From an uncultured Blautia sp. (lineage in GTDB: Bacteria; Bacillota; Clostridia; Lachnospirales; Lachnospiraceae), in contig CAKRYE010000004.1 in the NCBI GenBank assembly GCA_934426285.1, forward strand, positions 1-64,000: DNA of 64,000 nucleotides, given 5' to 3'. Each line of letters begins with the position of its first letter. Positions within the stretch are counted from its first letter, which is position 1. Shown piece after piece: positions 52,309-61,629 of this stretch. The position numbers and the translations under genes are program-made. Below the pieces are notes generated by a model that ran no database searches, was not told where the DNA came from, and saw only the letters and a list, made by a program, of their open reading frames with translations.

Positions 52309-53172
52309 ATGTTAGTAAATGCAACAGAAATGCTGAAAAAAGCAAAAGCTGGTCATTATGCAGTTGGACAGTTTAACATCAACAACCTTGAGTGGACAAA
52401 AGCAATCCTTTTAACAGCTCAGGAACTGAACTCTCCTGTAATCCTTGGTGTATCTGAGGGAGCAGGCAAATATATGACTGGTTATAAAACAGTTGTTGGT
52501 ATGGTTAACGGAATGCTGGAAGAACTGAACATCACAGTTCCTGTAGCTCTTCACCTTGACCACGGCAGCTATGAAGGATGTTTAAAATGCGTGGAAGCAG
52601 GATTCTCATCCATCATGTTCGACGGATCTCATTATCCGATCGAAGAGAACGTTGCAAAAACTAAAGAACTGGTTAAGATCGTTGCTGAACACGGAATGTC
52701 TCTGGAAGCAGAAGTTGGATCCATCGGTGGTGAAGAAGACGGTGTTGTAGGAATGGGCGAGTGTGCAGATCCTGAGGAATGCAAGATGATCGCAGACCTT
52801 GGCATTGACTTCCTTGCAGCTGGTATCGGTAATATCCATGGAAAATATCCGGCTAACTGGAAAGGCTTAAGCTTTGAGACTCTGGATGCTATCCAGAAAC
52901 TGACAGGAGATATGCCACTGGTACTTCACGGCGGCACAGGTATCCCAGCAGACATGATCAAGAAAGCAATCGACCTTGGTGTATCCAAGATCAATGTTAA
53001 TACAGAATGCCAGCTTTCCTTCGCTGCAGCTACACGTAAATATATCGAAGAGGGCAAAGATCAGCAGGGCAAAGGATATGACCCACGTAAGCTTCTTGCT
53101 CCTGGTTTCGAGGCAATCAAAGCTACTGTCAAAGAAAAAATGGAATTATTCGGATCAGTAGACAAAGCCTGA
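52309..53172 (+). CDS. fba: Class II fructose-1,6-bisphosphate aldolase
   Basis: 287 residues. GQFNINNLEWTKAIL, HLDHGSYEGCLKC (zinc and active-site region), SIMFDGSHYPIEENV, EAEVGSIGGEEDG, VLHGGTGIPADMIKKAI and KINVNTECQ are classical. Splits FBP in glycolysis, acting next to the PPi-PFK encoded at 13899. Codon choice is markedly biased to highly expressed codons. AGGAGG before the ATG; terminator at 53195. Confidence 0.96.
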   Translation: MLVNATEMLKKAKAGHYAVGQFNINNLEWTKAILLTAQELNSPVILGVSEGAGKYMTGYKTVVGMVNGMLEELNITVPVALHLDHGSYEGCLKCVEAGFSSIMFDGSHYPIEENVAKTKELVKIVAEHGMSLEAEVGSIGGEEDGVVGMGECADPEECKMIADLGIDFLAAGIGNIHGKYPANWKGLSFETLDAIQKLTGDMPLVLHGGTGIPADMIKKAIDLGVSKINVNTECQLSFAAATRKYIEEGKDQQGKGYDPRKLLAPGFEAIKATVKEKMELFGSVDKA

Positions 53173-53194
53173 GACATAAGCGCATAAAAGAGAG

Positions 53195-53237
53195 AACAGA
53201 CTCTGACAGGATTGACCTGACGGGGTCTGTTTTTTTG
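53195..53237 (+). terminator. fba terminator
   Basis: ACAGAC(TCTGA)CAGG pairs with CCTG(ACGGG)GTCTGT, then seven T. Confidence 0.85.
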
Positions 53238-53287
53238 TTCTTCTTTTTTTATGATATAAAAAAATGTATATATAAAAAAATCAATAT

Positions 53288-53356
53288 CTGAAAAATTTAT
53301 CATGTTTCTTGATTTTTTATCATGGCGAAATCCTGCTGAAAAATTTACAATATACT
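53288..53356 (+). promoter_or_regulatory. Importer promoter with direct-repeat operator
   Basis: Two identical TTTATCATG words (53296-53304, 53316-53324) start 20 bases apart, two helical turns. They stand upstream of -10 TATACT (53351-53356), which has no recognisable -35 at the right distance. CTGAAAAATTTA also occurs twice (53288 and 53336). This suits an AraC-type activator such as the YesN-like regulator encoded 3 kb downstream. Confidence 0.6.
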
Positions 53357-53403
53357 CAAGTTAAGAAACAGAAAACATCATAGGAAAAGGAGAGAAAAGG
53401 ATT

Positions 53404-54678
53404 ATGAAGATGAAGAAAGTAACAGCAATGGGAATGGCAGTACTTATGGCAGCAACTATGATCCCGGCAGTACCGGCAATGGCTGATGACGCAGGAAAGG
53501 TTTATTACTTAAACTTTAAACCAGAGCAGGATGAAGCTTGGCAGAACCTGGCAAAAGAATACACAGAGGAGACAGGCGTTGAAGTAACTGTTGTTACAGC
53601 AGCTTCCGGACAGTATGAGACAACACTTCAGTCAGAAATGGCAAAGAGTGATGCACCTACTTTATTCCAGGTAAACGGACCGGTTGGTCTGAAAAACTGG
53701 AAAGATTACTGCTATGATCTGAAAGATTCAGATATTTACTCACAGCTGACATCTGATTCCTACAGCTTAAAAGATGGAGATGTAGTAGACGGAATCGCAT
53801 ATGTAATCGAATCCTATGGCCTGATCGTAAATAAGACCTTACTTGAAAAAGCAGGATATACTCTGGACGATATTAAATCCTTTGATGATTTAAAGAAAGT
53901 TGCTGATGATATTCAGAGCAAAAAAGATGATCTGGGAATTAAGGGAGCATTTACTTCCGCAGGTATGGATGGATCCTCTGACTGGAGATTTAAAACACAT
54001 CTTGCAAACCTTCCAATCTACTATGAGTACAAAGAAGACGGAATCGATGATACAGATGCGATCAAAGGTACATACCTTGATAACTACAAGAATGTATTTG
54101 ATCTTTACATTACAGATTCTACCTGCGACGGCTCTGAGCTTTCTGCAAAGACAGCAGATGACTCCAGAAATGAATTTGTAAACAGTGAAGCAGTATTCTA
54201 TCAGAATGGTTCCTGGGAATATGGTGAACTTTCCAAAACATTCAAAGATGACGAGCTGGCTATGATCCCGATCTACTTTGGTGTAGATGATGCAAACGAA
54301 GGTCTTGCAACCGGTACAGAGAACTACTGGTGTGTAAATAAGAATGCTTCTGAAGCAGATGTAAAAGCAACACTTGATTTCATGAACTGGTGTGTAACCT
54401 CTGAAGCAGGAACAAAATCTATGGCTGAAGACATGGGATTCACAATTCCTTTCAAAACAGCAGAGGCACCAACCAATGTATTTGTAAAACAGGATGCAGA
54501 GTACACAGAAGCTGGTCTGACACCTGTATCATGGAACTTTACAACAATGCCATCTGAAGAGTGGAAAAATACTCTTGGATCTGCTCTTACAGCATATGCA
54601 GCAGGATCTGGCTCCTGGGATGATGTTAAGAGCGCGTTTGTTGACAACTGGGCAACAGAGAAGGCACTTTCCGAATAA
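53404..54678 (+). CDS. Carbohydrate ABC transporter substrate-binding protein
   Basis: 424 residues. Signal peptide (MKMKKVTAMGMAVLMAATMI, cleavage near AMA-DDAGK); no lipobox Cys, which is unusual for a Gram-positive binding protein. The mature part is a family 1 sugar-binding fold (YYLNFKPEQDEAWQNLAKEY, GTENYWCVNKNASEADVKAT, WGDD-type end). Highly biased codon use. Followed by an internal hairpin and two permease genes; no ATPase gene is present, so a shared MsmK-type ATPase is likely. Confidence 0.9.
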   Translation: MKMKKVTAMGMAVLMAATMIPAVPAMADDAGKVYYLNFKPEQDEAWQNLAKEYTEETGVEVTVVTAASGQYETTLQSEMAKSDAPTLFQVNGPVGLKNWKDYCYDLKDSDIYSQLTSDSYSLKDGDVVDGIAYVIESYGLIVNKTLLEKAGYTLDDIKSFDDLKKVADDIQSKKDDLGIKGAFTSAGMDGSSDWRFKTHLANLPIYYEYKEDGIDDTDAIKGTYLDNYKNVFDLYITDSTCDGSELSAKTADDSRNEFVNSEAVFYQNGSWEYGELSKTFKDDELAMIPIYFGVDDANEGLATGTENYWCVNKNASEADVKATLDFMNWCVTSEAGTKSMAEDMGFTIPFKTAEAPTNVFVKQDAEYTEAGLTPVSWNFTTMPSEEWKNTLGSALTAYAAGSGSWDDVKSAFVDNWATEKALSE

Positions 54679-54691
54679 TGAATTAAAAAAT

Positions 54692-54722
54692 AAGGGAGGC
54701 AGAGATTCATGTCTCCCTTTTA
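54692..54722 (+). terminator. Internal hairpin after the binding-protein gene
   Basis: AAGGGAG (54692-54698) pairs with CTCCCTT, followed by TTTAT. Placed inside the operon, it probably stops part of the transcripts so that binding protein exceeds permeases. Confidence 0.65.
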
Positions 54723-54764
54723 TAGATTCTAAGCAGAGAATGGGAAGAAGAGGAGAGATTTACC

Positions 54765-55619
54765 ATGGTAGGAAAAACAATCAAAAAGTGGTGGCCGATT
54801 TTCGTTGTGCCTACACTGGCTGCATTTATAATCGGATTTTTGTGGCCGTTTATTTGGGGAATTTACCTTTCATTTTGTAAATTTACCACAGTGCAGGATG
54901 TTACTTTCGTAGGATTTTCAAACTATCAGAAAATATTGCTTGACAATACTTTCAGCCATGCGTTCTGGCTGACTGTGGCATTTGCCTTTATATCCAGTAT
55001 TCTGATCAATGTTCTGGCATTTGCCATTGCACTGGCGCTGACAAAAGGATTCAAGGGAACCAATGCATTCAGAACAGTATTCTTTATGCCAAACCTGATC
55101 GGTGGTATTGTTCTTGGATACATCTGGCAGACCTTATTAAATGGTCTGTTGTCCAAATGGGGACAGCCGCTGCTGGCTTTGTCTGCAAAGAACGGATTTA
55201 TCGGTATGCTGATCCTTCTGTGCTGGCAGCAGATTGGATATATGATGATCATTTATGTGGCAGGTCTGAATAATGTTTCACCTGACCTTATCGAAGCGGC
55301 ACAGATTGACGGAGCTACATCCAGACAGATTCTGTTCAAGATTAAAGTACCGATGATCATGCCGTCTGTTACAATCTGTACCTTCCTTACACTGACAAAT
55401 GGATTTAAAATGTTCGACCAGAACCTTTCTCTTACAGGTGGAGATCCTGCCAAGCAGTCTCAGCTCCTTGCCTTAAATATCTATGATACGTTCTATGCAC
55501 GAAGCGGACCACAGTGGAAGGGAATCGGTCAGGCAAAAGCAGTTGTATTCTTTATTCTGGTTGTAGCCATTGCCCTGATTCAGCTTAAAGCAACATCATC
55601 TAAGGAGGTGCAGCAGTAA
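54765..55619 (+). CDS. Sugar ABC transporter permease (MalF/UgpA type)
   Basis: 284 residues, six membrane segments. The cytoplasmic EAA loop reads EAAQIDGATSRQILFKIKVP. FVGFSNYQKIL and PNLIGGIVLGYIWQ are typical of the first permease of CUT1 importers. Its last base is shared with the next start (TAATG). Confidence 0.92.
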   Translation: MVGKTIKKWWPIFVVPTLAAFIIGFLWPFIWGIYLSFCKFTTVQDVTFVGFSNYQKILLDNTFSHAFWLTVAFAFISSILINVLAFAIALALTKGFKGTNAFRTVFFMPNLIGGIVLGYIWQTLLNGLLSKWGQPLLALSAKNGFIGMLILLCWQQIGYMMIIYVAGLNNVSPDLIEAAQIDGATSRQILFKIKVPMIMPSVTICTFLTLTNGFKMFDQNLSLTGGDPAKQSQLLALNIYDTFYARSGPQWKGIGQAKAVVFFILVVAIALIQLKATSSKEVQQ

Positions 55620-56458
55620 TGGAAAACAATAAAAAGAAAAGTATTATTCCTACAATTATATTAACCATACTGTCCCTTCTCTGGATTTATCCTATTATAC
55701 TGATTCTTTTGAACTCTTTAAAAAAAGAATCAGCTATTACAACTACAGGAGTATTTGAACTTCCTCTGGGTAAAATCTGGAATGGATTTACAAACTATGT
55801 AGCCAGTGTAACACAGATGGATTTCCTGAAATCTTTCTGGTACAGCCTTGTGATCTCAGTTATGTCAGTAGTACTGATCCTGCTGTGTTGCTCTATGTGT
55901 GCATGGTATATTGTCCGTGTAAATGGAGTGCTTTCCAAGATTTTATATTATCTGTTCATATTTAGTATGGTAGTTCCTTTCCAGATGGTTATGTTCACTC
56001 TGGCAAAGACAGCAGATACACTGAAACTGAACACTCCTTATAATATCTGTATTATTTATCTGGGATTTGGTGCAGGACTGGCAGTATTTATGTTCACCGG
56101 TTTTGTAAAGGGAATTCCGCTGGAAATTGAAGAGGCTGCCCTGATCGATGGATGTAATCCGTTACAGGTATTTTTCAAGATCCTGATCCCGATTCTGAAG
56201 CCTACCATTATCTCCACTGCAATCCTTCAGCTGATGTGGGTATGGAATGACTATCTTCTGCCGACCCTGGTACTGGATATTAAGAAATACCGTACCATTC
56301 CTATGGCAGTACAGTACTTCCGCGGAAGCTTCGGTCATGTACAGATGGGACCGATGATGGCAAGTATTATGATCGATATTATCCCGATCGTTATTGTTTA
56401 CCTGGTATGCCAGAAATATATTATTGAAGGTGTTGTTGCAGGTGCGGTAAAAGGATGA
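55619..56458 (+). CDS. Sugar ABC transporter permease (MalG/UgpE type)
   Basis: 279 residues, six membrane segments, EAA loop EEAALIDGCNPLQVFFKILI. IYPIILILLNSLKK at the N-terminus and the end ...CQKYIIEGVVAGAVKG are standard. Partner of the preceding permease; the pair would bind a shared ATPase. Confidence 0.92.
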   Translation: MENNKKKSIIPTIILTILSLLWIYPIILILLNSLKKESAITTTGVFELPLGKIWNGFTNYVASVTQMDFLKSFWYSLVISVMSVVLILLCCSMCAWYIVRVNGVLSKILYYLFIFSMVVPFQMVMFTLAKTADTLKLNTPYNICIIYLGFGAGLAVFMFTGFVKGIPLEIEEAALIDGCNPLQVFFKILIPILKPTIISTAILQLMWVWNDYLLPTLVLDIKKYRTIPMAVQYFRGSFGHVQMGPMMASIMIDIIPIVIVYLVCQKYIIEGVVAGAVKG

Positions 56459-56506
56459 TAAAATAGTATCAGACGCAGGCTGATATGGATAATAAGTGAC
56501 TGAAAA

Positions 56507-56542
56507 TAAAGATAGTTCCATAATTGCAGGAACTATCTTTAT
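56507..56542. terminator. Terminator of the importer operon
   Basis: AAAGATAGTTCC pairs with GGAACTATCTTT, loop of about 9 bases, followed by ATTTG. Confidence 0.75.
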
Positions 56543-56575
56543 TTGTATATATAAGGGGGTAGGAGGTTAGAAGCT

Positions 56576-58114
56576 ATGTATCGTGTATTAGTGGTTGATG
56601 ATGAAAAAATAGAGAGAGAGGGAATTAAATTTCTGCTTTCCAGGGAAGAGGGAGAATTTGAGATTTCTGAGGCTTCCAACGGGCGCCAGGCACTGGAAAT
56701 CCTGAGAAATGAGGAGATAGATCTACTACTGACAGATATTAAAATGCCTCATATGGATGGACTGGAATTGGCAAAGAAGGCAAAAGAGGAAAAAGAGGAG
56801 CTGCAGATCGTAATCTTTAGTGGCTATAACGATTTTTCCTTTGCCCAGGAGGCAATCCGTTATGGGGTGAAAGAGTATGTTTTAAAACCGGTGGATCCTG
56901 ATATTTTCAGTGAAACACTGGAAAAGGTCCGCAGCGAAATTGACAAAAATAAAAACCGCAAGATCAGAGATCAGAAGGAACAGGATTTTCTCCAGCAGTA
57001 TTTTCTCCAGAATTATATTTACACAGGAAAAAAAGAAATTCTGGAAAAAGCCGGAGAAATGATCAACCTGGATACCTGGAATCAGTGGCACTGTGCCATT
57101 CTGGTGGAATCCTCCCAGAATTTTTTTGATACTGCAGATGAGAATCTGGCAGAGGATATGCGCAAGGAACTGCGGAGGATATTTTTTTATCTGAATCTGA
57201 ATGCCAGACAGTCCCTGTTTTTGTTTAACGATGTATACTGCGATTATCTGCTGGTAGCCAATCAGCTGTATACTGTGATGAAGCGCCAGTATCCGGGAAG
57301 CTTTCATCTGGCGGTAAGCAGGAAGTTTGAGGGCTGTGAAGCACTGCCTGAGATTATGGCAGAGCTGGAACAGCAGATGGAGGAGAGATTCTATCATCCG
57401 GAGAATCATGTATTTTCCAATGAGGAGGAAGAGTACAGTCATGTGGATAAGGCTGCCCAGGATTCCCAGTTGATGCAGAGAATTTCTGAGGATATCAGCA
57501 GAAAGGACATTCAGCAGCTGAAAGTCCATTTTCAGTGCCTTACGGACAAATACAAAAGCAGTACCCAGTTTTCGGCTATGTATATTAAATTTGTATTTTC
57601 CAATGTGATACAGGCATTGTTTGAGGAAACACAGTTCTCAGAGGAACGCCGCCTGGACAAGGAGATTGACAGATTGTACAGCTGCAGTGATATTTCGCAG
57701 ATCCTTCAGGTTACAGAGGAGAATATCCGGGAATATGAGAATTTTCTGGAACGTTCTATGAGTGAATCCAGAAATGAGGTATCTGCAGTGAAAAATTACA
57801 TCTATCAGCACTACGGAGAGGATCTGAGCCTGGAGATGCTGGCAGAAAAGGTATATCTGTCCTCAGGATATCTGAGTTTTATTTTCAAAAAGGAAACAGG
57901 AATGAACCTGAACCGTTTCATCCGGGTATTCCGTATGGAGAAGGCAAAGGAGCTTCTGTGCAGCACCAATATGAAGGTGGCACAGGTAAGTGAAAAAGTA
58001 GGATTCTCCAATGTATCCTATTTTTGTCGAAGCTTCCGGGAATATTACGGAAGCAGCCCTGAGTCCTACAGGAAAGGAACAGGTGAAGATGAAGAGAATC
58101 CGAAAGAAATTTAG
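56576..58114 (+). CDS. YesN-type response regulator (AraC family)
   Basis: 512 residues. Receiver domain 1-125 with Asp8/Asp9, Asp54 (LLTDIKMPHMDGLELA), Ser/Thr near 82 and Lys104 (YVLKPVDP). A long helical linker (135-400), then two AraC helix-turn-helix motifs (about 405-505: LSLEMLAEKVYLSSGYLSFIF, VAQVSEKVGFSNVSYFCRSFR). Partner of the kinase gene that overlaps its end; likely activator of the importer operon. Confidence 0.92.
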   Translation: MYRVLVVDDEKIEREGIKFLLSREEGEFEISEASNGRQALEILRNEEIDLLLTDIKMPHMDGLELAKKAKEEKEELQIVIFSGYNDFSFAQEAIRYGVKEYVLKPVDPDIFSETLEKVRSEIDKNKNRKIRDQKEQDFLQQYFLQNYIYTGKKEILEKAGEMINLDTWNQWHCAILVESSQNFFDTADENLAEDMRKELRRIFFYLNLNARQSLFLFNDVYCDYLLVANQLYTVMKRQYPGSFHLAVSRKFEGCEALPEIMAELEQQMEERFYHPENHVFSNEEEEYSHVDKAAQDSQLMQRISEDISRKDIQQLKVHFQCLTDKYKSSTQFSAMYIKFVFSNVIQALFEETQFSEERRLDKEIDRLYSCSDISQILQVTEENIREYENFLERSMSESRNEVSAVKNYIYQHYGEDLSLEMLAEKVYLSSGYLSFIFKKETGMNLNRFIRVFRMEKAKELLCSTNMKVAQVSEKVGFSNVSYFCRSFREYYGSSPESYRKGTGEDEENPKEI

Positions 58115-59783
58115 AGATATGAAATACCGTCATAAGCTTACAATCCTGCTGGTGATATCCAGTCTGGTGCCTATGACGATACTTGCTCTGTACAGCCATA
58201 ACAGTATGAGCAAGCTGGTGCGCCATAATGAATTGGAGGATACCTCATCCATCCTGGAACAGACCAGAGAGAGTATTGAAAGCCAGATCGAGGTATATAC
58301 AGGACTGATCAATTATCTCACCTATTCTCCGGATATTGAAGAGGTGATCAATGAGAAGAATATGGACAACTATGTGGCATATGCAAAATATACCCAGATT
58401 GTGGACCCTCTTCTCACAGTGCCTAAATCCTATCATGATGCTATCAATCAGATACAGATTTTTGCAGACAGTATTAAAGTGAGACATGAATATACCCTGG
58501 TACCTATGGATGAGATAAGACAGGAATGGTGGAGCAGCCAGTTGAATGATGAGGTGCAGGTACAGTGGCTGGTAAATACGGAAAAACCGGAGATTGCAGC
58601 AGTGAGAAATATTTACGAGGGAAAGAAGCGTACGGCAGTGCTGTGCATTACTCTGGACTACAATAAAATATTCAAACCGTTGAAAAATATTATCTCAGAA
58701 GAGTCTGGAACTATGGTGCTGGATCAGAAGCAGAATATTGTGTATCGTGATGAAAACATCCGGGACAATGATCTGGCAGATTTAAAAGAATCTGACAAAA
58801 TTCTGGAGCAGATCAGCAAAGAATATGTAGCGGTAAACAGTACCAGTCAGAATACTGGCTGGAAGTTTTATTTGTATAAAACCAAAAGATCTGTAGAAAA
58901 ATCAGTCTATCAGATGCTGCTTACTGAGATTCCGCTGATCGCAGGCTGTGTACTGGTCATTTTTATTCTGGGCATGTTTTTCTCCAGATTATTTACCCGC
59001 AAGATTGAACTGCTTACGGAAAATATGGATCAGGTAAACCACGGAAGCAGAGAGGTTACAGTTACCAGCGATGCAGAGGATGAGGTGGGAGTTCTGATCA
59101 GAAGCTTCCGAAGGATGATGGGAGAGATCGATCGTCTGATCAGTGAAGTTTACGAAAACAAAATAGCTCTGAAGGAATTTGAGTTGAAAGCGCTTACTGC
59201 ACAGATCAATCCACATTTTCTGTATAATTCTCTTTCCATTATTAACTGGATGGCTATTAAGAGTGATCAGAAAGAAATCAGTAAGGTAACTTTGGATTTA
59301 TCTACTTTTTATCGTACAGCTCTGAGCAAGGGAGAGGATATGGTAACTGTGGAGAATTGTATCCGCAATATTGAAGCTTATTTGTCTATTCAGTTGGTGA
59401 TGCATGACAATGATTTTACAGTAGAGTGGAAGATTGATCCGCAGGTAAAAACAGAAAAAGTCCCCAAACTGATCCTGCAGCCAGTGGTGGAAAATGCATT
59501 AGAGCATGGACTGGATGTAAAAGAAGAAGGAGATAAAATCCTGCAGCTGTCCTTTCTGGATGCCGGGGATGCGGTACTTCTCCGGGTAGAAGATAATGGA
59601 ATGGGAATGGAACAGTCAGTGGCAGAATCGTTGGTTACTTACCAGGCAGAAGGATATGGACTGAAAAATGTGAACGATCGAATCTGTCTGCTCTACGGAG
59701 AGGAATATAAAATTCGTATCACCAGCAGTGTAGGTAAGGGAACAGTAGTAGAAATGCGGATTCCAAAGGGAGAAACATTATGA
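58089..59783 (+). CDS. YesM-type sensor histidine kinase
   Basis: 564 residues if started at ATG 58089 (AACAGGTG site within the previous gene); an in-frame ATG at 58011 would overlap that gene by 104 bases. Membrane segments at about 20-38 and 280-305 enclose an external sensor domain; then HAMP, His_kinase (INPHFLYNSLSIINWMA) and HATPase (VVENALEHGL, DNGMGM, GYGLKNVNDR, GKGTVVEMRIP). Senses an outside ligand, presumably the imported sugar, perhaps through the lipoprotein encoded next. Confidence 0.9.
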   Translation: MKRIRKKFRDMKYRHKLTILLVISSLVPMTILALYSHNSMSKLVRHNELEDTSSILEQTRESIESQIEVYTGLINYLTYSPDIEEVINEKNMDNYVAYAKYTQIVDPLLTVPKSYHDAINQIQIFADSIKVRHEYTLVPMDEIRQEWWSSQLNDEVQVQWLVNTEKPEIAAVRNIYEGKKRTAVLCITLDYNKIFKPLKNIISEESGTMVLDQKQNIVYRDENIRDNDLADLKESDKILEQISKEYVAVNSTSQNTGWKFYLYKTKRSVEKSVYQMLLTEIPLIAGCVLVIFILGMFFSRLFTRKIELLTENMDQVNHGSREVTVTSDAEDEVGVLIRSFRRMMGEIDRLISEVYENKIALKEFELKALTAQINPHFLYNSLSIINWMAIKSDQKEISKVTLDLSTFYRTALSKGEDMVTVENCIRNIEAYLSIQLVMHDNDFTVEWKIDPQVKTEKVPKLILQPVVENALEHGLDVKEEGDKILQLSFLDAGDAVLLRVEDNGMGMEQSVAESLVTYQAEGYGLKNVNDRICLLYGEEYKIRITSSVGKGTVVEMRIPKGETL

Positions 59784-61489
59784 TGATACAGAGTGTGACA
59801 AAGGCAGGAAAAAAGCTTTTTGTAATCCTGATTCTGGGAACGACTTTGCTTCAAAGCGGATGTAATAAAGCAACAAAGGAGACGCAGCAGAAAGCAGAAA
59901 AAACGGATGGGGCTGAGGAACAGAAAAAAACTGAGTCCGGGGACTGGGAAGAAGCCCGGACAACTCCCTATGGAAAGTATCCTGAAACTGTGACCTATAC
60001 TCTTGCCCAGATGAATGGTGCCAATAATTCCAATCTTCCCAAAGGGCAGACTTATGAAAATAATGAATATACCCGTTATCTGAAAAAGATGTTGAATATC
60101 CAGAATGAGAACACATACATGGAAAGTGAAGACAGATATGATGAATTTGTCAATGTGATTGTGAAAGATCGAATGCTTCCTGATGTCATGGTGATCTCAG
60201 ACAAGGAAATGCTGGATGAAATGGTAGAAAACGATCTGGTGGAGGACCTGACAGAGGTGTATGAATCCTGCACTACAGACAGGATCAAAGCCATGTATGC
60301 CAGTTATGGAACTGAACTTCTGGATTCTGTGAAATATGACGGGAAGCTGATGGCAATGCCGGAGACAGTTATTGATCATGGTCCCTGCCTGCTCTGGCTT
60401 CGTAAGGATTGGATGGATAAGCTGGGATTAGAAGAACCTAAGACTCTGGAAGAAGCTTTTGATGTTATTGAAGCTTTTCAGAAAAACCGGATGGGTGCAG
60501 CGCCTGGAGAAGATCCTATTGGATTAGTATGTGATACTTCATTGGTGGGAACTACAAGCAGCAGTTATTCTGTTGACCCTGTTTTTCAGAAATTCGGAGC
60601 CAATCCCCAGAGATGGCAAAAGGGTGAGAACGGAGAAGTGGTATATGGTTCTCTTACAGAAGAGACGAAGAATGCACTGGAATATTTGAACCAGCTTTAT
60701 GAAAGGGGAATTCTGGACGAGAATTTTGCACTGCGGGCCCAGAACAATCTGAGGGATCTGGTAGTCAGCGGAAAATGTGGGGCATTTTTCGGATTGTGGT
60801 GGACACCAAATAATCCTCTTATGGATGAGTATGAAGAAGATCCGGACTCTGACTGGGAGCCATATTATTTTCCGGCAGAAATACAGAAAACGGCAGAAAC
60901 CTATTCTACATTCAGAGACAACAAATATGTAGTGGTGCGAAAAGGTTATGAGCATCCTGAAATTGTAATGAAGATTTTGAGTGTACTTTTCGATTATACC
61001 AGGTATGAAGCGAAGGATGCAGATGAGATGAACAGTTATTTTGCTCTGAATGTGGATCCTACAGCAAGGCCGTTGGTGATCAATGTGGATTATAATGAAG
61101 CTACTTACCGTGTGACAGAGCATATCCAGAAGGTAATTGCAGGAGAGATGGAGGAGGAAAAGCTCAGTGCCATTGAGAAATCCTATTATCAGGCATGCAG
61201 AAATTATATAGAGGGACAGAATGTGACAGTGGAGGACTGGGCAGCTTACAAATCCCGTATTTCTGCAGTAGGTCTTCTGGTGAAATCGGATTACAGGACT
61301 CCTGAAAAAATCTATCTGCAAACTTCAAATCTGGAAATCCCTCAGACGCTTGGAACTCTGGAGAAAAATACTTTTATTCAGATTATTATGGGGAAGCGTC
61401 CCATATCCTACTTTGATGAATTCGTAAGCAAATGGTATGAACAGGGAGGGGATCAGCTGGTAAAAGCAATCCAGGAGGATTCCAGGTAA
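59780..61489 (+). CDS. Extracellular solute-binding lipoprotein
   Basis: 569 residues. Lipoprotein signal with lipobox LLQSGC (Cys28), so a substrate of Lgt. Longer than the first binding protein, of the LplA/LipO-like large family 1 type: TYTLAQMNGANNSNLPKGQ, LLWLRKDWMDKLGLEEPKTLEEAFDVIEAF (shown in part), PTARPL. Starts inside the stop of the kinase gene (ATGA), so it belongs to the regulatory operon and may act as the kinase's co-sensor. Inference. Confidence 0.88.
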   Translation: MMIQSVTKAGKKLFVILILGTTLLQSGCNKATKETQQKAEKTDGAEEQKKTESGDWEEARTTPYGKYPETVTYTLAQMNGANNSNLPKGQTYENNEYTRYLKKMLNIQNENTYMESEDRYDEFVNVIVKDRMLPDVMVISDKEMLDEMVENDLVEDLTEVYESCTTDRIKAMYASYGTELLDSVKYDGKLMAMPETVIDHGPCLLWLRKDWMDKLGLEEPKTLEEAFDVIEAFQKNRMGAAPGEDPIGLVCDTSLVGTTSSSYSVDPVFQKFGANPQRWQKGENGEVVYGSLTEETKNALEYLNQLYERGILDENFALRAQNNLRDLVVSGKCGAFFGLWWTPNNPLMDEYEEDPDSDWEPYYFPAEIQKTAETYSTFRDNKYVVVRKGYEHPEIVMKILSVLFDYTRYEAKDADEMNSYFALNVDPTARPLVINVDYNEATYRVTEHIQKVIAGEMEEEKLSAIEKSYYQACRNYIEGQNVTVEDWAAYKSRISAVGLLVKSDYRTPEKIYLQTSNLEIPQTLGTLEKNTFIQIIMGKRPISYFDEFVSKWYEQGGDQLVKAIQEDSR

Positions 61490-61536
61490 TGCGAATATTT
61501 TGGTATAAATAAAATTTACAAAATGGTATATTTTTC

Positions 61537-61545
61537 TGGTATAAT
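61537..61545 (+). promoter_or_regulatory. Extended -10 promoter of the L,D-transpeptidase gene
   Basis: TGGTATAAT, with TTTACA 19 bases before the -10. A second TGGTATATT lies at 61524-61532. The transcript would begin with the hairpin at 61542-61590. Confidence 0.5.
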
Positions 61546-61590
61546 TTTTCAGGCAGACTGTAAAACATTTTTGCAGCCTGCCTGAAAATT
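61542..61590 (+). promoter_or_regulatory. Long hairpin at the start of the L,D-transpeptidase leader
   Basis: AATTTTTCAGGCAG (61543-61556) pairs with CTGCCTGAAAATT (61578-61590). It follows the lipoprotein gene by 50 bases, has no T run on the plus strand, and could be a terminator of read-through or an mRNA-stabilising 5' stem. Confidence 0.5.
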
Positions 61591-61629
61591 ATTAAGCTTA
61601 AAAAAAGTACAAAAGAACAGGGGCGGGAA

